Source: Hirsutella rhossiliensis | Lineage: Eukaryota > Ascomycota > Sordariomycetes > Hypocreales > Ophiocordycipitaceae | Length of the DNA: 64,000 nt | Assembly (NCBI RefSeq): GCF_020360975.1 | Contig: NW_025408669.1 | Coordinates: 6,510,001 to 6,574,000, forward strand | Direction: 5' to 3' | Shown: one piece after another, positions 30,466 through 42,160 of the stretch | How the letters are laid out: every line of letters begins with the position of its first letter | How positions within the stretch are numbered: position 1 is the first letter of the stretch | Made by a program: the position numbers and the translations under genes | Notes under the pieces: generated by a model | Database searches by the model: none | The model's input: the letters and a program-made list of their open reading frames with translations, nothing else | What the model was told of the DNA's origin: nothing

Positions 30466-32070
30466 GCTGATATGGAGAGGGATGGGTGGGCTGATGGGGG
30501 GACGCGCGTGTGCGGCATTGCAGCCTTGGGTTGCCATGGAGCAAACCCGTCGTCCATGCGTTGCCCTTTTCTGCCATTGCTCTTGTGCATCGTGTGGAAA
30601 TGATATCTCGGACGAGTCACTTGTCATGCATGAGCGCGGAGTTTTTCGGAATTTGATTATAAAAAAAAGAGCGAGCAGTTTGTTCTCGTAAGGGGACTGC
30701 ACGCTGCCGACGGTAGTTGATGGCTCGTCACGATGCGATGGCTCGTCATGATGCCAGAGCAGCCATTGGGTGCGAGGCGGAAAGGACTGAGTCACGATGC
30801 TTGGGGGGTCATAGAAGATGCAAAGAAGGGGTGTTTTTATTTTCTGAAGAAGCTGCCAGGTCTTTGCGATGATAGAGTGTGGCTGGCAATGAAGCAGTAA
30901 GGCCTGTTCTGCTCGTGCGAGCCGTTCCTCCAGCGGACTGGGTGCAAGATTAGCCGTCTGAGGGTCGTGATGGATGGAGTGGCGTTGGTAGAGCAGGTCA
31001 TGCGGCTGTGCAGGGTGTTGGCTCCAGCCTCGTGTCCTCTTTGTACGAGACCAACGGCCGGCCAATTGATGGATTGGCGGCCGGCGTTTACTTGCACCAT
31101 CTGCGCATCAGGCCACCTGGATGGTCGGCATGCTGAGATTAGGATCAGGCTGGCATCGGTGAGAGGACGGGTCGAGGTGTGTTGAAATGAGGATGAGCGT
31201 GTGGCGTGACATCACGGGCCACTAACTAGACCCTGCCATGCCACTCTGAGCTGCTTTACTGTCTTCCTCTCTTTACCCTCTGTTTGACCCGGGGGGGAAG
31301 GGGGGATGCTAGCGTGATGCAGGACCGGCAGCTCTCACTCCCCAGGCACCAAATCTTCTTCATCTTGACCAGGCGCATCATCAGTTCACGGTCACGCGCC
31401 CGCCGTGGACGATGAATTGCCAGCCGCCCCAGAGCTTCAAGTCTAGAGCTTCAAGTCGCTTGATTGGCGCGGAGGACACGGGGAAACGATGACGTCGAAT
31501 GGAGACAAATGCCTAAAACAGCCGCGACCCCACTCCCCCCGTCTCAATGACGGCTCATCACGAGTGAAAAGACTATCGTGATTCATGGACGCCAGCACGG
31601 ACTTGCCCATGTATCCCCACGCCCTGTCTACGCTGTGCCATGTACTTACTCACCCACCTCGAGAGCAGTGCAAAGGCCGGAAGGCGTGGAAGAGCCGTTG
31701 ATCCCCCTCCATTCTCGGAGATTCCCAACGGATCCATGCAGCCAAACGGGATGAACCATCCACCAGCACTGCGTTCGGGCAATGGAAGGGGGCGTTGTTT
31801 GATTCGCCCGTCTCGCCGTCAAGCCCGTCGTCATAATCTACTCGGACCAGCAAACACGCTGTCTGGCGGTGCCCAAATCTTACACACGCCAAAGACAGCC
31901 GAACCCAATCAAGAGAGAACAGCAGTCTGTTCAGCCATATCTTTTATTCTTACCCATCCATTGCCATCAGCTGCCCCCAGCCTCCCGAGAAAAAAACATC
32001 ACCACCCCTTCCTCGTCCACCGACGACGAGCACACTTAGCTCCACGCGCAAAAGACGAAAAGCAGTCGTC
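30466..32070. other. Intergenic region, no supported gene
   Basis: 1.6 kb after RPB6. A 251-codon minus-strand frame across 31065-30310 overlaps the RPB6 3' exon and has no domain; it is rejected. The rest shows only short frames. The last 200 bases are probably the promoter and CA-rich leader of the small secreted protein gene. Confidence 0.4.
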
Positions 32071-32492
32071 ATGAAGGTCTCGACGTTCCTCGTCGCCGCC
32101 GCCTCGGCCGTGTCCGCCTCTCCCGTCGACAAGCGTGCGCTCGGAGGTGTAAGTCGACCCCTATTCATCATGGAAAGCGTCCTGACTCTCCTCTCCAGCT
32201 CCTCATGTGCACCGGCGCCAACGCAACCGGCACGTGCAAGCACCAAGTCTACGAGCTCAACAAGTGCGTCCAGCTCGAGGCGCCCTTTTACCACAACACC
32301 AGCACCTTTGCCCCCGACGGCGAGTCCTTCAGCTGCTTCCCGCGCGTCACCAACTGCGGCGCCATCTGCACGAGCCCCACGGGCTGCACCTTTGGCGCCG
32401 TCAACTTTACCTACGAGCACAAGTTTGACCTCGGCGCCATCAAGTGGAACACGCTCATTGCCAGCTTCGACTGCCTCCCCAATCGAGCTTGA
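32071..32492 (+). CDS. Small secreted cysteine-rich protein (8 Cys)
   Basis: Two exons, 32071-32148 and 32199-32492, with a 50-nt GTAAGT...CAG intron; 123 aa. Signal peptide MKVSTFLVAAASAVSASP is followed by VDKR, a possible Kex2 site. The mature part has eight cysteines in the motifs LMCTGANATGTC, NKCVQLEAPFYHN, FSCFPRVTNCGAICTSP, TGCTFGAV and FDCLP, suggesting four disulfides, and NAT/NTS/NFT N-glycosylation sites. I recognise it only as a type of small secreted protein common in filamentous ascomycetes. No known enzyme or hydrophobin spacing fits. Effector, surface or antimicrobial roles are all possible and untested. Confidence 0.8.
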
Positions 32493-33154
32493 GCTTTTTC
32501 CACGACACTGATGGTTCAACTCCCATCACAGGACACCTCCCTCTAATCCCACCCACCTTGATGCCTAATGAATGCCCTCCCCGTTCTCCTAAGAAATGCG
32601 TCGCCCAGGCCGAGCCTCGGCCGAGTGCTTTGGCGGCAAGCACGGAAACAACGGAATGCCGTTTTGTACATACACAGAGAAGGCGTCGGACTGGAAAATG
32701 TACATACATCCTTGCTCACTTGAGTAGCCTACGGTACTGCCCATACCTACCATTGTCCACTGAGCTTCGCTACCAATTGCGTCTCCCCTGTGTCGCGTGA
32801 GCTTGGAATTGACGCCAGCAGTCAGCACCGAGACGCAACACAATCCCACACGCGTACAATTCCAAGCTCAGGTTAGATCAGTAATCGCAAATGGGCAGTC
32901 CAAGTCGGAACTCGACCTCAACCGCCATGGTGGGGCAAAACGGCCGAGTGATGTCATCGCAACCCGTCGCAACCCCCACCTCCATCTCCACATCTTGAAC
33001 CCCGCCATCATCTAATACGTACCATCAGCCATCACCACTCACCACCGCTCGGCACCGAATCCTTAATGGCCGTCGTCGACGACTTCTTCCAGCCTTCTCG
33101 CCACGCCCCGTTCATAGCACCCAGCTCAAAACCCCGCCGCCACCACCCGTCACC
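32493..33154. other. Intergenic region with a 14-bp inverted repeat
   Basis: Between the small secreted protein gene and the S-formylglutathione hydrolase gene. No further gene is supported. It contains a perfect inverted repeat listed separately. Confidence 0.45.
32798..32870. repeat. Perfect 14-bp inverted repeat (TGAGCTTGGAATTG)
   Basis: The arm at 32798-32811 is the exact reverse complement of the arm at 32857-32870, with a 45-nt spacer. It lies about 285 bp upstream of the S-formylglutathione hydrolase ATG. Function unknown; it could be a regulator site or a tiny element relic. Confidence 0.75.
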
Positions 33155-34179
33155 ATGGCCTTCACCACAAACGCCACCATCGCCGCCTTTGGCGGCCGCC
33201 TGCTCAAGCTCACCCACCAATCCACCACCACCTCGACCCCGATGAACCTCAACCTCTTCCTCCCCGCCTCCGCCGCCCCGAGCCGCCCGGCCCCGCTGCT
33301 CGTCTACCTCTCCGGCCTGACGTGTACCCCCGACAACGTGGCGGAAAAGGGCTTTCTGCTCGCCCACGCCGCGCCCCTCGGCCTCGCCCTGCTCTTCCCG
33401 GACACGTCCCCGCGCGGCACCGACCTGCCCGGCGAGCACGACGGGTGGGACTTTGGCAGCGCCGCCTCCTTCTACATCGACGCCGCCGCCGAGCCCTGGC
33501 GCAGCCATTACCGCATGGAGACGTATCTGACCGACGAGCTGCCGCGCCTCCTCTTCGACGCCTTTGCCGAGCTCGACAAGACCCGCGTCTCCATCGCTGG
33601 ACACTCCATGGGCGGCCACGGCGCTCTCACCCTCGCCCTCAAGCATCCCGGCATGTACAAGAGCGTCAGCGCCTGGGCCCCGATTGCGAACCCCTCGCGC
33701 TGCCCGTGGGGGGAAAAGGCCTTTAGGGGATACCTCGGCGACGACCGCGAGGCCTGGAAGAAGCACGATGCCACCGAGCTGGTCAAGGCTTGGAAAGATC
33801 CCATCCTCAACTGCCTCATCGACATCGTATGTAGACTGATGCCGCTCCCCTGCTTCCTCTCTTCGCTCTACTGAGCCAGCGGCTGACGAGGATACGCTCT
33901 GCCCCATCAACAACCGCAGGGCACGGCCGACGACTTCTACAAGCAGGGCCAGCTGCTGCCCGAAAACTTCGAAAAGGCCGTCAAAGAGGCCGGTATTGAG
34001 GGTGTCAAGGTCCGCTACCAAGAGGTAAGAGCCCGCTATTGCCTGAGCAGTCGGGAGCGCCGCTGGGACTGACCCCGACTCTCCACTTGTCGCAGGGCTA
34101 CGACCACTCTTACTTCTTCATCTCCACCTTCGGGGAGGACCACGTCAAGCACGCAGCCAAGGCCCTCGGCCTGTTGTAG
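33155..34179 (+). CDS. S-formylglutathione hydrolase (esterase D family)
   Basis: Hydrolyses S-formylglutathione to glutathione and formate, the second step of glutathione-dependent formaldehyde detoxification. Three exons: 33155-33826, 33920-34024 and 34096-34179; introns of 93 and 71 nt, both phase 0; 286 aa. Alpha/beta-hydrolase features are LLVYLSGLTCTPDNVAEKG, the nucleophile elbow AGHSMGGHGAL with Ser about 151, the Asp region GTADDFYKQGQLLPENF, and the catalytic His in GYDHSYFFISTFGEDH. Length matches the family (about 280 aa). Cytosolic, no targeting signal seen. Confidence 0.95.
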
Positions 34180-34519
34180 TCAATGTACGGGGGAGCACGT
34201 ATAAGTCGGCCGACCCCCTTGAAACCACGAAACATTTCTATGGCCAGCTGAGAGTAGTCCTTCCCCTGATTCCTCTATTCGCCCACCTGTATCCGATTCC
34301 ATCGAGTCGAGCTACCGCCCAAAGCCAAACGCGCATGCATGAGTCGCTCCCGCCCGTACCCGTCCATAGGCCGTAAAACCTCGAATAACGAAAACGCCGT
34401 TCCCGATGTTGTCGACAAAGGAATCTGCCAGAGCAGAGTAGACTAAACACCAAGCACCGCAGAAGTATCAAGACGTCGCAGTGCCATATCCGCCTTGGAG
34501 CCACCGCATGCTCTGACAT
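34180..34519. other. Convergent 3' intergenic region
   Basis: 340 bp between the stops of the S-formylglutathione hydrolase gene and AFI1. No gene seen; presumably both 3' UTRs. Confidence 0.5.
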
Positions 34520-37122
34520 CTAACTGCTTCTCTTCTCCGACCCCACGCCCAAGCCATCCTTGCCAAGCTTGACCCGCATCTCAGCGTCCACCTCGCGCCG
34601 TAGCCGCTCAAACGCAAGCCGCTCGAAGCGGCTCAGGCCTCTCCACCAGTGTTGGCCCGCCTCGTGCTCCGCGATGCGTTCCAACAGCTCCGCCGTCTTG
34701 ACCCGCACCTCGCGGTCCTTGTGGAAGAGCCCGAGAGCGACGTAAAAGAGCCCCGCGTGCGACTCGGGCGCCACGTTGAGAAGAAGGCATATTTCGTCGT
34801 ACGAATGGACGTATCTGGAAAAGGTCAGGTAAATGTCCCGGCTCTGCGTTGGAGACAGGCGCTGTAGGCGAAGGCGGTCGTGCATGTGCGCCAGGTCGAG
34901 ACCTTTGAGCGGCCGGACAGTGTAGATTTGGGCCAGGTCCTGCCAACAAATTAGTCTCCAAGCCAGGCGGGACCCTACACCGGCTGGCGCTCTCTCACCT
35001 GGATGTAGCTGTAGTAACTGCGCGTGTTGCGCCATCCTTCGATCCTCGTCACGTTGCCAGCCAGCTCCTTAAGCTTGGCTGCATCGTCCGCCCAGACATA
35101 GCCATGGCCGCTCGCCCCGGGAAGCGTCATCTCGTGGTCCTCACTCCCTATGTAGAGAGCACTTGCTCCGTAGACGCTTTCCTCCAGCTGGGCCGCGATT
35201 CTCGTAAACTTGAGCACCCAGTCGCGCCACTTGGCCCGGATAACTCGCTCCCCGTGCCTCGCGGCGATGCTCCTTAGGATATCTGTCATGAACACCGCGT
35301 CTCCCGTGAGATCCTGGTTGTTGTTCAAGGTGCCGCTGGCAATGGTCGCGAGCGTCGGGTTTTGCTGCTGGAAACAGGAGAGTCCCTCGGTGGCCGGCGA
35401 GGGATCGATTTTGCTGCTGATCTTGATGCGCCCGCTCGGCAAGTCGCAGAGGATATCCCACCACTCTGGATGATTCTCAAACGTCGGGTTGGTCACGCCG
35501 GCTATGAACCCCGGGACGTTGAGGAGATCGTCAATCTTGGTAAGGTCGGTGTAGGGGAACGCGTGGCGGGTGAAGCCTCGCAAAATTCCACCAGAGGCGA
35601 GTGCGCACGCGGCGAGGACCGCCTCGGCCACCTCGCCCGAGGGCATGTTGTGCCCCAGGAAGATGACGCGCTTCTGTGTCAGCAGTCCGTTAACGAGGAC
35701 AATGATGGGATGCGTGCTGGTGCCGTTTGTCGTCAGATGAGGGTGCAGCGCAAAAGGCTGCGGCGACTTCGTGTGGGCCTCGGAAAAGTTTTGTATGAGC
35801 TTGATGAGGGAGAAATCCCCCACCGTCTCGGGCATGACGGCCGTGGGCACTTTGATGGGAATGGGAATGCCCTTGTACATGACCTTTGTTTCGAATTCGT
35901 GCGTGTCTCGTGGGACCGAGTAAATCGAGTGGCTGCCGCTCTCGATATGGGCTTTGGTGCCGGCTCTCGAGATGCCGGCCATCTTAGTCGGACTGCCGTC
36001 GTTGTGCGCGTCTGCAACGATCTCTCCCCTTTTTGAACCCAGGCGCATCTGGATCATCTGCTCAAACTTTTCGACAAAAAGATCCCTGTTATCGCTGGCC
36101 AGCAGCAGGTTTCTCTCTAGGATGCTGAGCTTGGGCATGAGCGACAAGTCCATGGCGTTGACGGCGTGGTACAGCATGGCGAGAGTCTCGGGCACAGGCG
36201 ATTTAAAGTACTCTTCCAGGGCTAACAGCAGCAGGGGCTGGTCGGACACCAGACGTCAGCTTTCATGGCGGCAGAGGGAGGCGCGGCTACCCACCTTGTA
36301 TATATGCAGAAAGGGGTGTCGTGTGCAAATTGCCATTGCTTTGACGATGGCGCCTCTCTTGACCGACTTGTCGTGCTTGGTGTTGACCAGATTCAGCACA
36401 TGGATCAAGGGCGGTCCTTCACCACCTTCGGGCTCGCTATCCGTCGACTCATCGTCCAGGTCGTCGTCCAGGCCATCGTCCAGGCCATCGTCCAGGCCAT
36501 CGCCGTCATCCTCGTCGGATTCCTCGGTGGCAACGCCTGCGGCGCGATCTTGCCGCCTCTTGCGCCTTCGTTTCCGTCGTTCTCTCGCCTGTTGCGATTC
36601 TTCCTCTTCCTCCTTGCTAGTGTCTTTGTGCAGGAAGAAGATGGTCCAGTCCTGGTTGCGAGCATGCGCCTGATCCGGCAGCATCAGCTCCGCCAACATA
36701 TTCTCGTCGCCAGTGATTGCCACTGGGTACTGGTGCTCCATGACAGGGCCCCGATCGATATCGAAGGATGCGACGAGGATATACTCGACATGTTTTTCTG
36801 GCGAGCTGCGGGGATACTGCGATCGAAGCCTCCTCGAGGAGCGGGAATCGGCGTTGACGCGGCGCGAGGCCGAGATTGAGGAGTGCTGAGAGGCCGGCTC
36901 GAGGGAGGGCGTCTTGGACTTGGAGCTCGGGTCCGACGTACGGTCTGTGTCGGCCATGGGGAGCTGCGGCGACCTCGAGGGCCGCGAGGCATGTGATGTT
37001 TCGGAGGGGGGGCGAGACGAGAGGATCGAGGAGAGCGAGGTTCGGCGATTTGCCGATGAACCATTCGAACGGCCGCTAATACCAGTGTGTCGGGAAAGGT
37101 AGGGCAGGGCTGTGGCCATCAT
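34520..37122 (-). CDS. AFI1: DENN-type polarity protein Afi1 (Arf3-interacting)
   Basis: Yeast Afi1 binds the GTPase Arf3 and helps keep the polarity axis and exocytosis site. Three exons: 37122-36295, 36237-34999 and 34939-34520, introns 57 and 59 nt, phase 0; 828 aa. Start is the ATGATG encoding MMATALPYL, the first in-frame ATG. After a Ser/Arg-rich disordered N-terminus comes the Arf3-docking block: [49 protein letters not shown]. An acidic insert with GLDD repeats follows, then [18 protein letters not shown]. The second half is the SPA (stabilisation of polarity axis)/DENN region, e.g. [20 protein letters not shown] and [20 protein letters not shown]. The gene is divergent from the myosin light chain gene. 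Confidence 0.87.
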
Positions 37123-38250
37123 TGGGCGCTGGAGCCGGGTGCGAGACAACGGCCTCGCGGCCTTGAAGTGTCTCTCCCCGCAAGCTCGGGCACCGTGTCT
37201 CGGCTGTCGGGGAATCGAGTTTGGGGCCGGTGGGCGGCTGTCTGCAGAGCTCAATCGGCGGCGGGCGTGGGTCGACGATGCCGTGCAAGCGCCCTCGCGA
37301 TGCTGGGGCCGATTGACGCGGTCTCAGCCGTCTTTGGTGGAGGAAATGTCCGTAGCGATGTGCGCAGACGGCGGGTGCGCAGACGGCGGCGACGTTGGTA
37401 TGGTAGCCCCTCAGTGCGGGCAAACAGACAGGCCGGCCACGGTCGGTCGACGGACGTTTGGTGGCGCGAGGGGCAGTCATGAAACGGGGATGACTTGGAT
37501 GAGATGAGATGCCGTGTTCCGTCAGGGGCCCCCTGATGGCAGATCCAGGACGGGAAGCATCGGAGCGTGAGTGGCCAGCCTGGCCCTTCCACTTCCACGA
37601 GGCTCCCCTACTACCTATCAGACTTGCCGCCTCCGATTGGCCGCTTTGACAAAGGTCGCTAAGGGCGCGCTAGCTGGTCCTGCCTAAGATGTTCGAGGAA
37701 GTAATACTTCTCACGCAGTTTAATAGCGCTTACCTACCTAGGTAGTTTAGCTCAGCCGTCGTTTCGCCGATATTCTGCCCTAGGACGCCCGGCTACGCGC
37801 CGTCCGACGTCCTGCCCCGCCCGGAGGGCTCCGTTTTCGTTCCCCTGGCACACCGGAGTGTCTTCTTCCGTTTCTACGTAGACCGCTTGTGGATCGCATA
37901 ATCGACCCGCCATGTCTTAGCCTCGTCAAACAGCCACTGCGGCTCGTACTGTACTTCGTCCCTCCGCACGCGCCACACATCAGCCACAGGCCACCACACT
38001 AGACTCTTCAAGGCTCGCGTTGTCATGGTGGTGCTGATTGTTTACTTTCGTCACCACATGCCCATATTCAACCAACGCCTCACCCAAGCTGCCCACATCG
38101 GGAGAACGTCGAAATCGACAAAGCGACAAAGCTTGCTACCCTTTGAGAACATCAAGCTTCTTGATCATCTTCATCCCAGAAATCCACGCCGGGATCGTCG
38201 CGTTTCTTGGCCAACCGGCTGCTCCGCTTGTCCATAACGGCGGGGACTCG
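37123..38250. promoter_or_regulatory. Divergent intergenic region (AFI1 / myosin light chain gene)
   Basis: 1.1 kb between outward-facing starts. No gene is supported; open frames around 37087-37600 are antisense to the AFI1 leader. It contains the perfect 12-bp palindrome CTACCTAGGTAG at 37734-37745. Confidence 0.45.
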
Positions 38251-39247
38251 CATGACCATGGTAAAGAGCGCCGGCCAGCACCACTCCCTGCACGCATAAA
38301 TGTACTAACAGACGTCATTTACAAGTCGGCCTCGACAGCATACAAGCCTTCCCCGCTGGGATACGGCTCCTCTCCCTCCCGCAACTCGCCCTTCAGACGA
38401 GCAGAATCACCCGCCGCGCCTGCGCCACTGAGAATCTCAACGCCGACTGCATCCCCGACCAAGTCTGCCCTGACAAACGGAACGTCGAGGTTTGGGAGCC
38501 CTAGCTCTCCGGCCAGCACGCACGCGAGTTGGACGCCGAGACCAGCGCCTATCGGATCCATGGCTTCGCCGCCGCCGCCATTGTCACCGTCACGGCCCGG
38601 GCCGCTGTCGAGGACGGCCACGTCGAGGTCGTTGGGAAATGGCAATGCGCTCTCACAGCTTCAGCCCGCGCAGGTCAGGACACTGCGCGACGGATTCCAA
38701 ATCCTCGACCGAGACTGCGACGGCGTCGTCAACGGCGAAGACGTGGCCGACATGCTCAACCAGCTCGGTACGTGCCAACCAGCGTACGCGCTCGGGAGAA
38801 AGGCCCGCTAACAGGTGAATGCGGACAGGCTTGCCCAACGGCCCTTCTGACGTCGCCCAATTCTTCCCGTCCTCACGCCCACAGACAACTGCCCTGGCTG
38901 CCTTCTTGAATTCGTTGGCCGAGGTCCTCGCCGCGCTGTCGCCCAGTGCCGAGCTGGTGTCGGCCTTTTCCGCGTTTGACGACGACGACAGCGGCCAGGT
39001 CGACTGGGCAGAACTCCGAGAAGCCGTGCTGAGTACGGCGCCGGAGCCCGGGGAGCGCGCTCTGACGGCTGCCGAGGTGGACAAGGTCATGAGCGGGTTT
39101 ACGGGCCGTCGGGCATTCAACCGCAACATGAATGCTCAACTGGGCGCCAAGAAGGGCGAGGTGTTTAAATACCAAGAGTTTGTCAGCTCCATAATGGGGT
39201 CTAACGTCGGCACCGAGGGCGGGTCTCCTGGGAGCTTGGATGATTGA
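38251..39247 (+). CDS. EF-hand protein, Rlc1-like myosin regulatory light chain
   Basis: Probable regulatory light chain of type II myosin at the septation ring. Model of three exons: a 9-nt first coding exon 38251-38259 (MTM), intron 38260-38325 with a perfect TACTAAC branch site, exon 38326-38767, a 61-nt intron, and exon 38829-39247; 289 aa. Without the first intron the frame has no ATG, so this start is the best I can find. Residues 1-120 are Ser/Pro/Ala-rich and disordered. The light-chain body shows LRDGFQILDRDCDGVVNGED (canonical EF-hand), a degenerate second lobe (FLNSLAEVLAALSPSAELVS) and FSAFDDDDSGQVDWAELREA. This pattern follows fission-yeast Rlc1; a generic calmodulin-like protein is the alternative. 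Confidence 0.7.
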
Positions 39248-39470
39248 TGAGAGGACTTTTACCGGGGCGAATTTCGTGGCCGATTCATCGCATTACTTCT
39301 TGGAGTGGCTACCAGTTGCTGGTCAGGGTACTTGGATTAGATGCTCGTGCTTGGCCTGGTAGGTGAGAGTAGTGTTGACGCGCACGACATGGTGTTTTTG
39401 TCTGGCGCAATTTTTCATAGCCACCTCTCAAGGAAGCAAGCGCTGTTGTGCGCTTCGTTGCATTGACCTA

Positions 39471-39571
39471 CCCGTTGATCTTGGTGTGGGGCCACAGCAG
39501 CCCAACTAAGTGTCTTCGCCACTTAGTTGGCCCAAAAAATCCGGCACAGCCCAAAAAATCCGGCACAGCAG
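39471..39571 (+). repeat. Left terminal inverted repeat of the transposon
   Basis: Begins CCCGTTGATCTTGG. Contains an 11-bp stem hairpin (39502-39512 with 39520-39530, 7-nt loop) and a direct 19-bp duplication (39531-39549 and 39550-39568, unit starting CCCAAAAAATCCGG). Confidence 0.92.
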
Positions 39572-40058
39572 GGTCCTCAATTTGGGGTGCAAAATCAAGG
39601 GAAATTCTACGCTTCGCTTCATGGTGCCGTCAATGCGACTTCAAATAGCTAAAATATACATGTGATCAATAGCTGCGGATCACCTAAAGACGCAAGTAAC
39701 AACGAAAAGTGAAAAAATCACGTCTTTGGGCCTATTTAGGAGCTGCCGCCTTCCAGTCGAAGAGATAGGAAGACCGCGTTTGTGAGTCCAAATAGACGTA
39801 TTATGTAGTAATTTCGCCTGTTGTGCGTCTCTGAGAGCTATTTTATCCATACCTGTGTTCCTGGAGCGTCTGCTGTATCTTGTTGGACGATCGGGTGCGC
39901 GGTCGAGGGCATGGTGTATCGACTACCGCTTCAACCGCTGCTAACGGCGGCGATGAGGTATATTCTCTTGCGTGTCGAGTAAATTGTCCTCGTCTTCATC
40001 GTCGGCGCCATCCTCACTATGTTTGTCAAGATCGAGGCCTGTGAAATAGACGGTATCG

Positions 40059-42058
40059 TCACTGCCGGGCAACGACGACATATCTGTAAGTGGGCGAGGT
40101 CGGGTCGCTGCGCGCGCCTGACATCTCTGGCGGAGTTATTTCTCTTCGTGGTATCATAGAAAAGGATTCCTTGGATGGCTCTTTGAGCTCCCGCATGAGG
40201 GTATCGCAACTTTGCTCCAGAGTGTAGAACTCAACGTCTCGTCCCGTAAACTCTAGCCAGGGCTTAAAGTTCAATGTCTTGACTCTGCCATTGACTAACT
40301 GCTTCTTCCCGACTTTATAGTCTTCTCGGATCTTCTGCATCTCTCCACGAACTCGTTTAAGATGCATCCTTATCTCCTGGCGCGTTTGAAGCCGGGTTTG
40401 CTTTGCCTGGAGCTCCTCATACTCCCGGGTGATGTCGGCCATGCTGGAGCTCGTGATAAACTCTCCGCGCGGCCTGACAATCTTGCCTCTCTTCATTCGA
40501 TTCGCATACGCCTGGGTTCGGCTATTCTTATCGCTGACTATGCCCTGGGAATGTGACGCCATCGCGATAGACTCGGTGTTCACTTTCGCAAGAACCCGCA
40601 AGTTTTCTCGTGATGGCGAGCTCATGAGGGCCCATACCGTTGCCGGATATCATTGAGGGCATCCGCGGCGACTTGGAAACGCGTCTCCGAGGGTAGGAGC
40701 GAGGCGTATGCAGGATTGATCGGCTGCTGTTGTCGTAGCTGCTCGTGGAGGATCTTGGTGATCACCGGCGCTGGGTCGACAGGAAAGAGGCCTGTTTTTC
40801 AAATGCCGCCATAATGTTATGCCGCGTGAAGCCAGCCTCATATACGTCCTGAAAAGCTGTGAGGAAGTTGACCCGCGAAAATGATATGTTGCCTTCTGCG
40901 AGCGACTTCCGAAGCGCTTTCTGATGTGCTGACTTTAGTGGCTGGAATACCCCAACATCAAGCGGCTGCATGAGGTGGGTGGAATGTGGAGGAAAATAGC
41001 AATGATGATATCAAACTTGATACAATACTCAGCAAAGTCAAGGGTGGTATGCCCTGTAAAGCCATCCACAACAAGCAATCGGTAGATCTTCTCGTCGTCA
41101 GGCCGTTGGTTTGGCGGCGCCTCCACGCGACTCATCCCCATGTTGGGGCGCCGAAGATGCTCGTCACAGCCGAACCACTCTTCCAGCGAATTTCCTGACT
41201 GTTTTGCTTGCGCTGACGATGCCCAAGACCAGCAGTTGAAATGCCTTGCCCACTCAAGGTGTATCTCTGCGTTGGAAAAGCCAGTTGGCGACTGGGCAAA
41301 CCGTACGCCTGTCATGATGTCGATGCCGGCCCAGTTGGTGGTAGGGTAATGTTGGAAAACAAGCCAGGGTGGAAGAGAGTCCCCCACTGCGTTAACTGAG
41401 GCAATTACCGTGCAGGATTCTCGGTTTGCTGGGTCTAAAACTCGGGGCCGGGTGCTCTTGACTCTAGTGGTGCGCGTGATGAGAACTTGGATGCGTTCTC
41501 GCAGGCACCCAATGCGTATTCCGGCCTCGTCTTCATTCCAGATCTCTGAACTGCCAATACGGTAGCTGGTGATGATTTCTCGAAGCTTTGAGTAGAAAAA
41601 TTCGACTTCTTCTACCCCGTGGGCTTCAAAGGACTTCCGGGCTCGTTCAACTGCTTTGAGATACGTCTTCGCGATCGCAGGATGACTTCCACGCCAATTG
41701 TCAAGCCAACTTGACGAGACCGGGCGGGCATTGGGATCTCGACGCATTCTTATTGCATTTGCAACAGCTTCAAGTTGCTCTCTCGTGGCGGGCATGCCGG
41801 TGCGTTCCATCCACTGTACATACGCAACCAGGGCGTCGTCTTCGTCCTCCGTCAGCGCCAATGGACGCCCTGGAGCACGGGAAAAGGGGTTTCTTATGAA
41901 ATTAATGGCTCTCTGTACGGATGAGCTCTTCACATTGTAACGGATGGCCGCATCTCGCACGGAAAGAGGCGTTCTTTTGGTGTTGTTGAGCGACGAACAT
42001 CGGCTCTGGGGTCGCGACGAGACGCCAGAACGGCTTTTGCTGCCTCCAGGGTAGCCAT
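40059..42058 (-). pseudogene. Transposase of the pogo/Fot1-type element, with four -1 frameshifts
   Basis: Read from the ATG at 42058, the protein is spread over successive frames, each change being the loss of one base at a short homopolymer: near 41962-41966, 40988-40992, 40795-40799 and 40626-40633. The collinear pieces give an N-terminal HTH (SVRDAAIRYNVKSSSVQRAI), a CENP-B-type DNA-binding domain (LTEDEDDALVAYVQW, VSSSWLDNWRGSHP) and a DDE_1 domain with IWNEDEAGIRIG, LLVVDGFTGHTT and QPLDVGVFQPLK carrying the three acidic residues. A Lys/Arg/Glu-rich C-terminal region ends at 40059. The intact ancestor would have been about 667 aa. As written no functional enzyme can be made, unless some of the missing bases are sequencing errors. 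Confidence 0.85.
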
Positions 42059-42160
42059 GTTATCTGTCATAATGTATTCCGGCAAAAAGATACGTAAATA
42101 AAGTCAAGTTGCGCGAGAAAACGCGGTTGAGATGCATAGGGTTGACGTTTTGGAGGTGGG

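Noticed and set aside
30310..31065. Minus-strand 251-codon open frame
   Set aside because: Runs antisense through the last RPB6 exons and has no motif.
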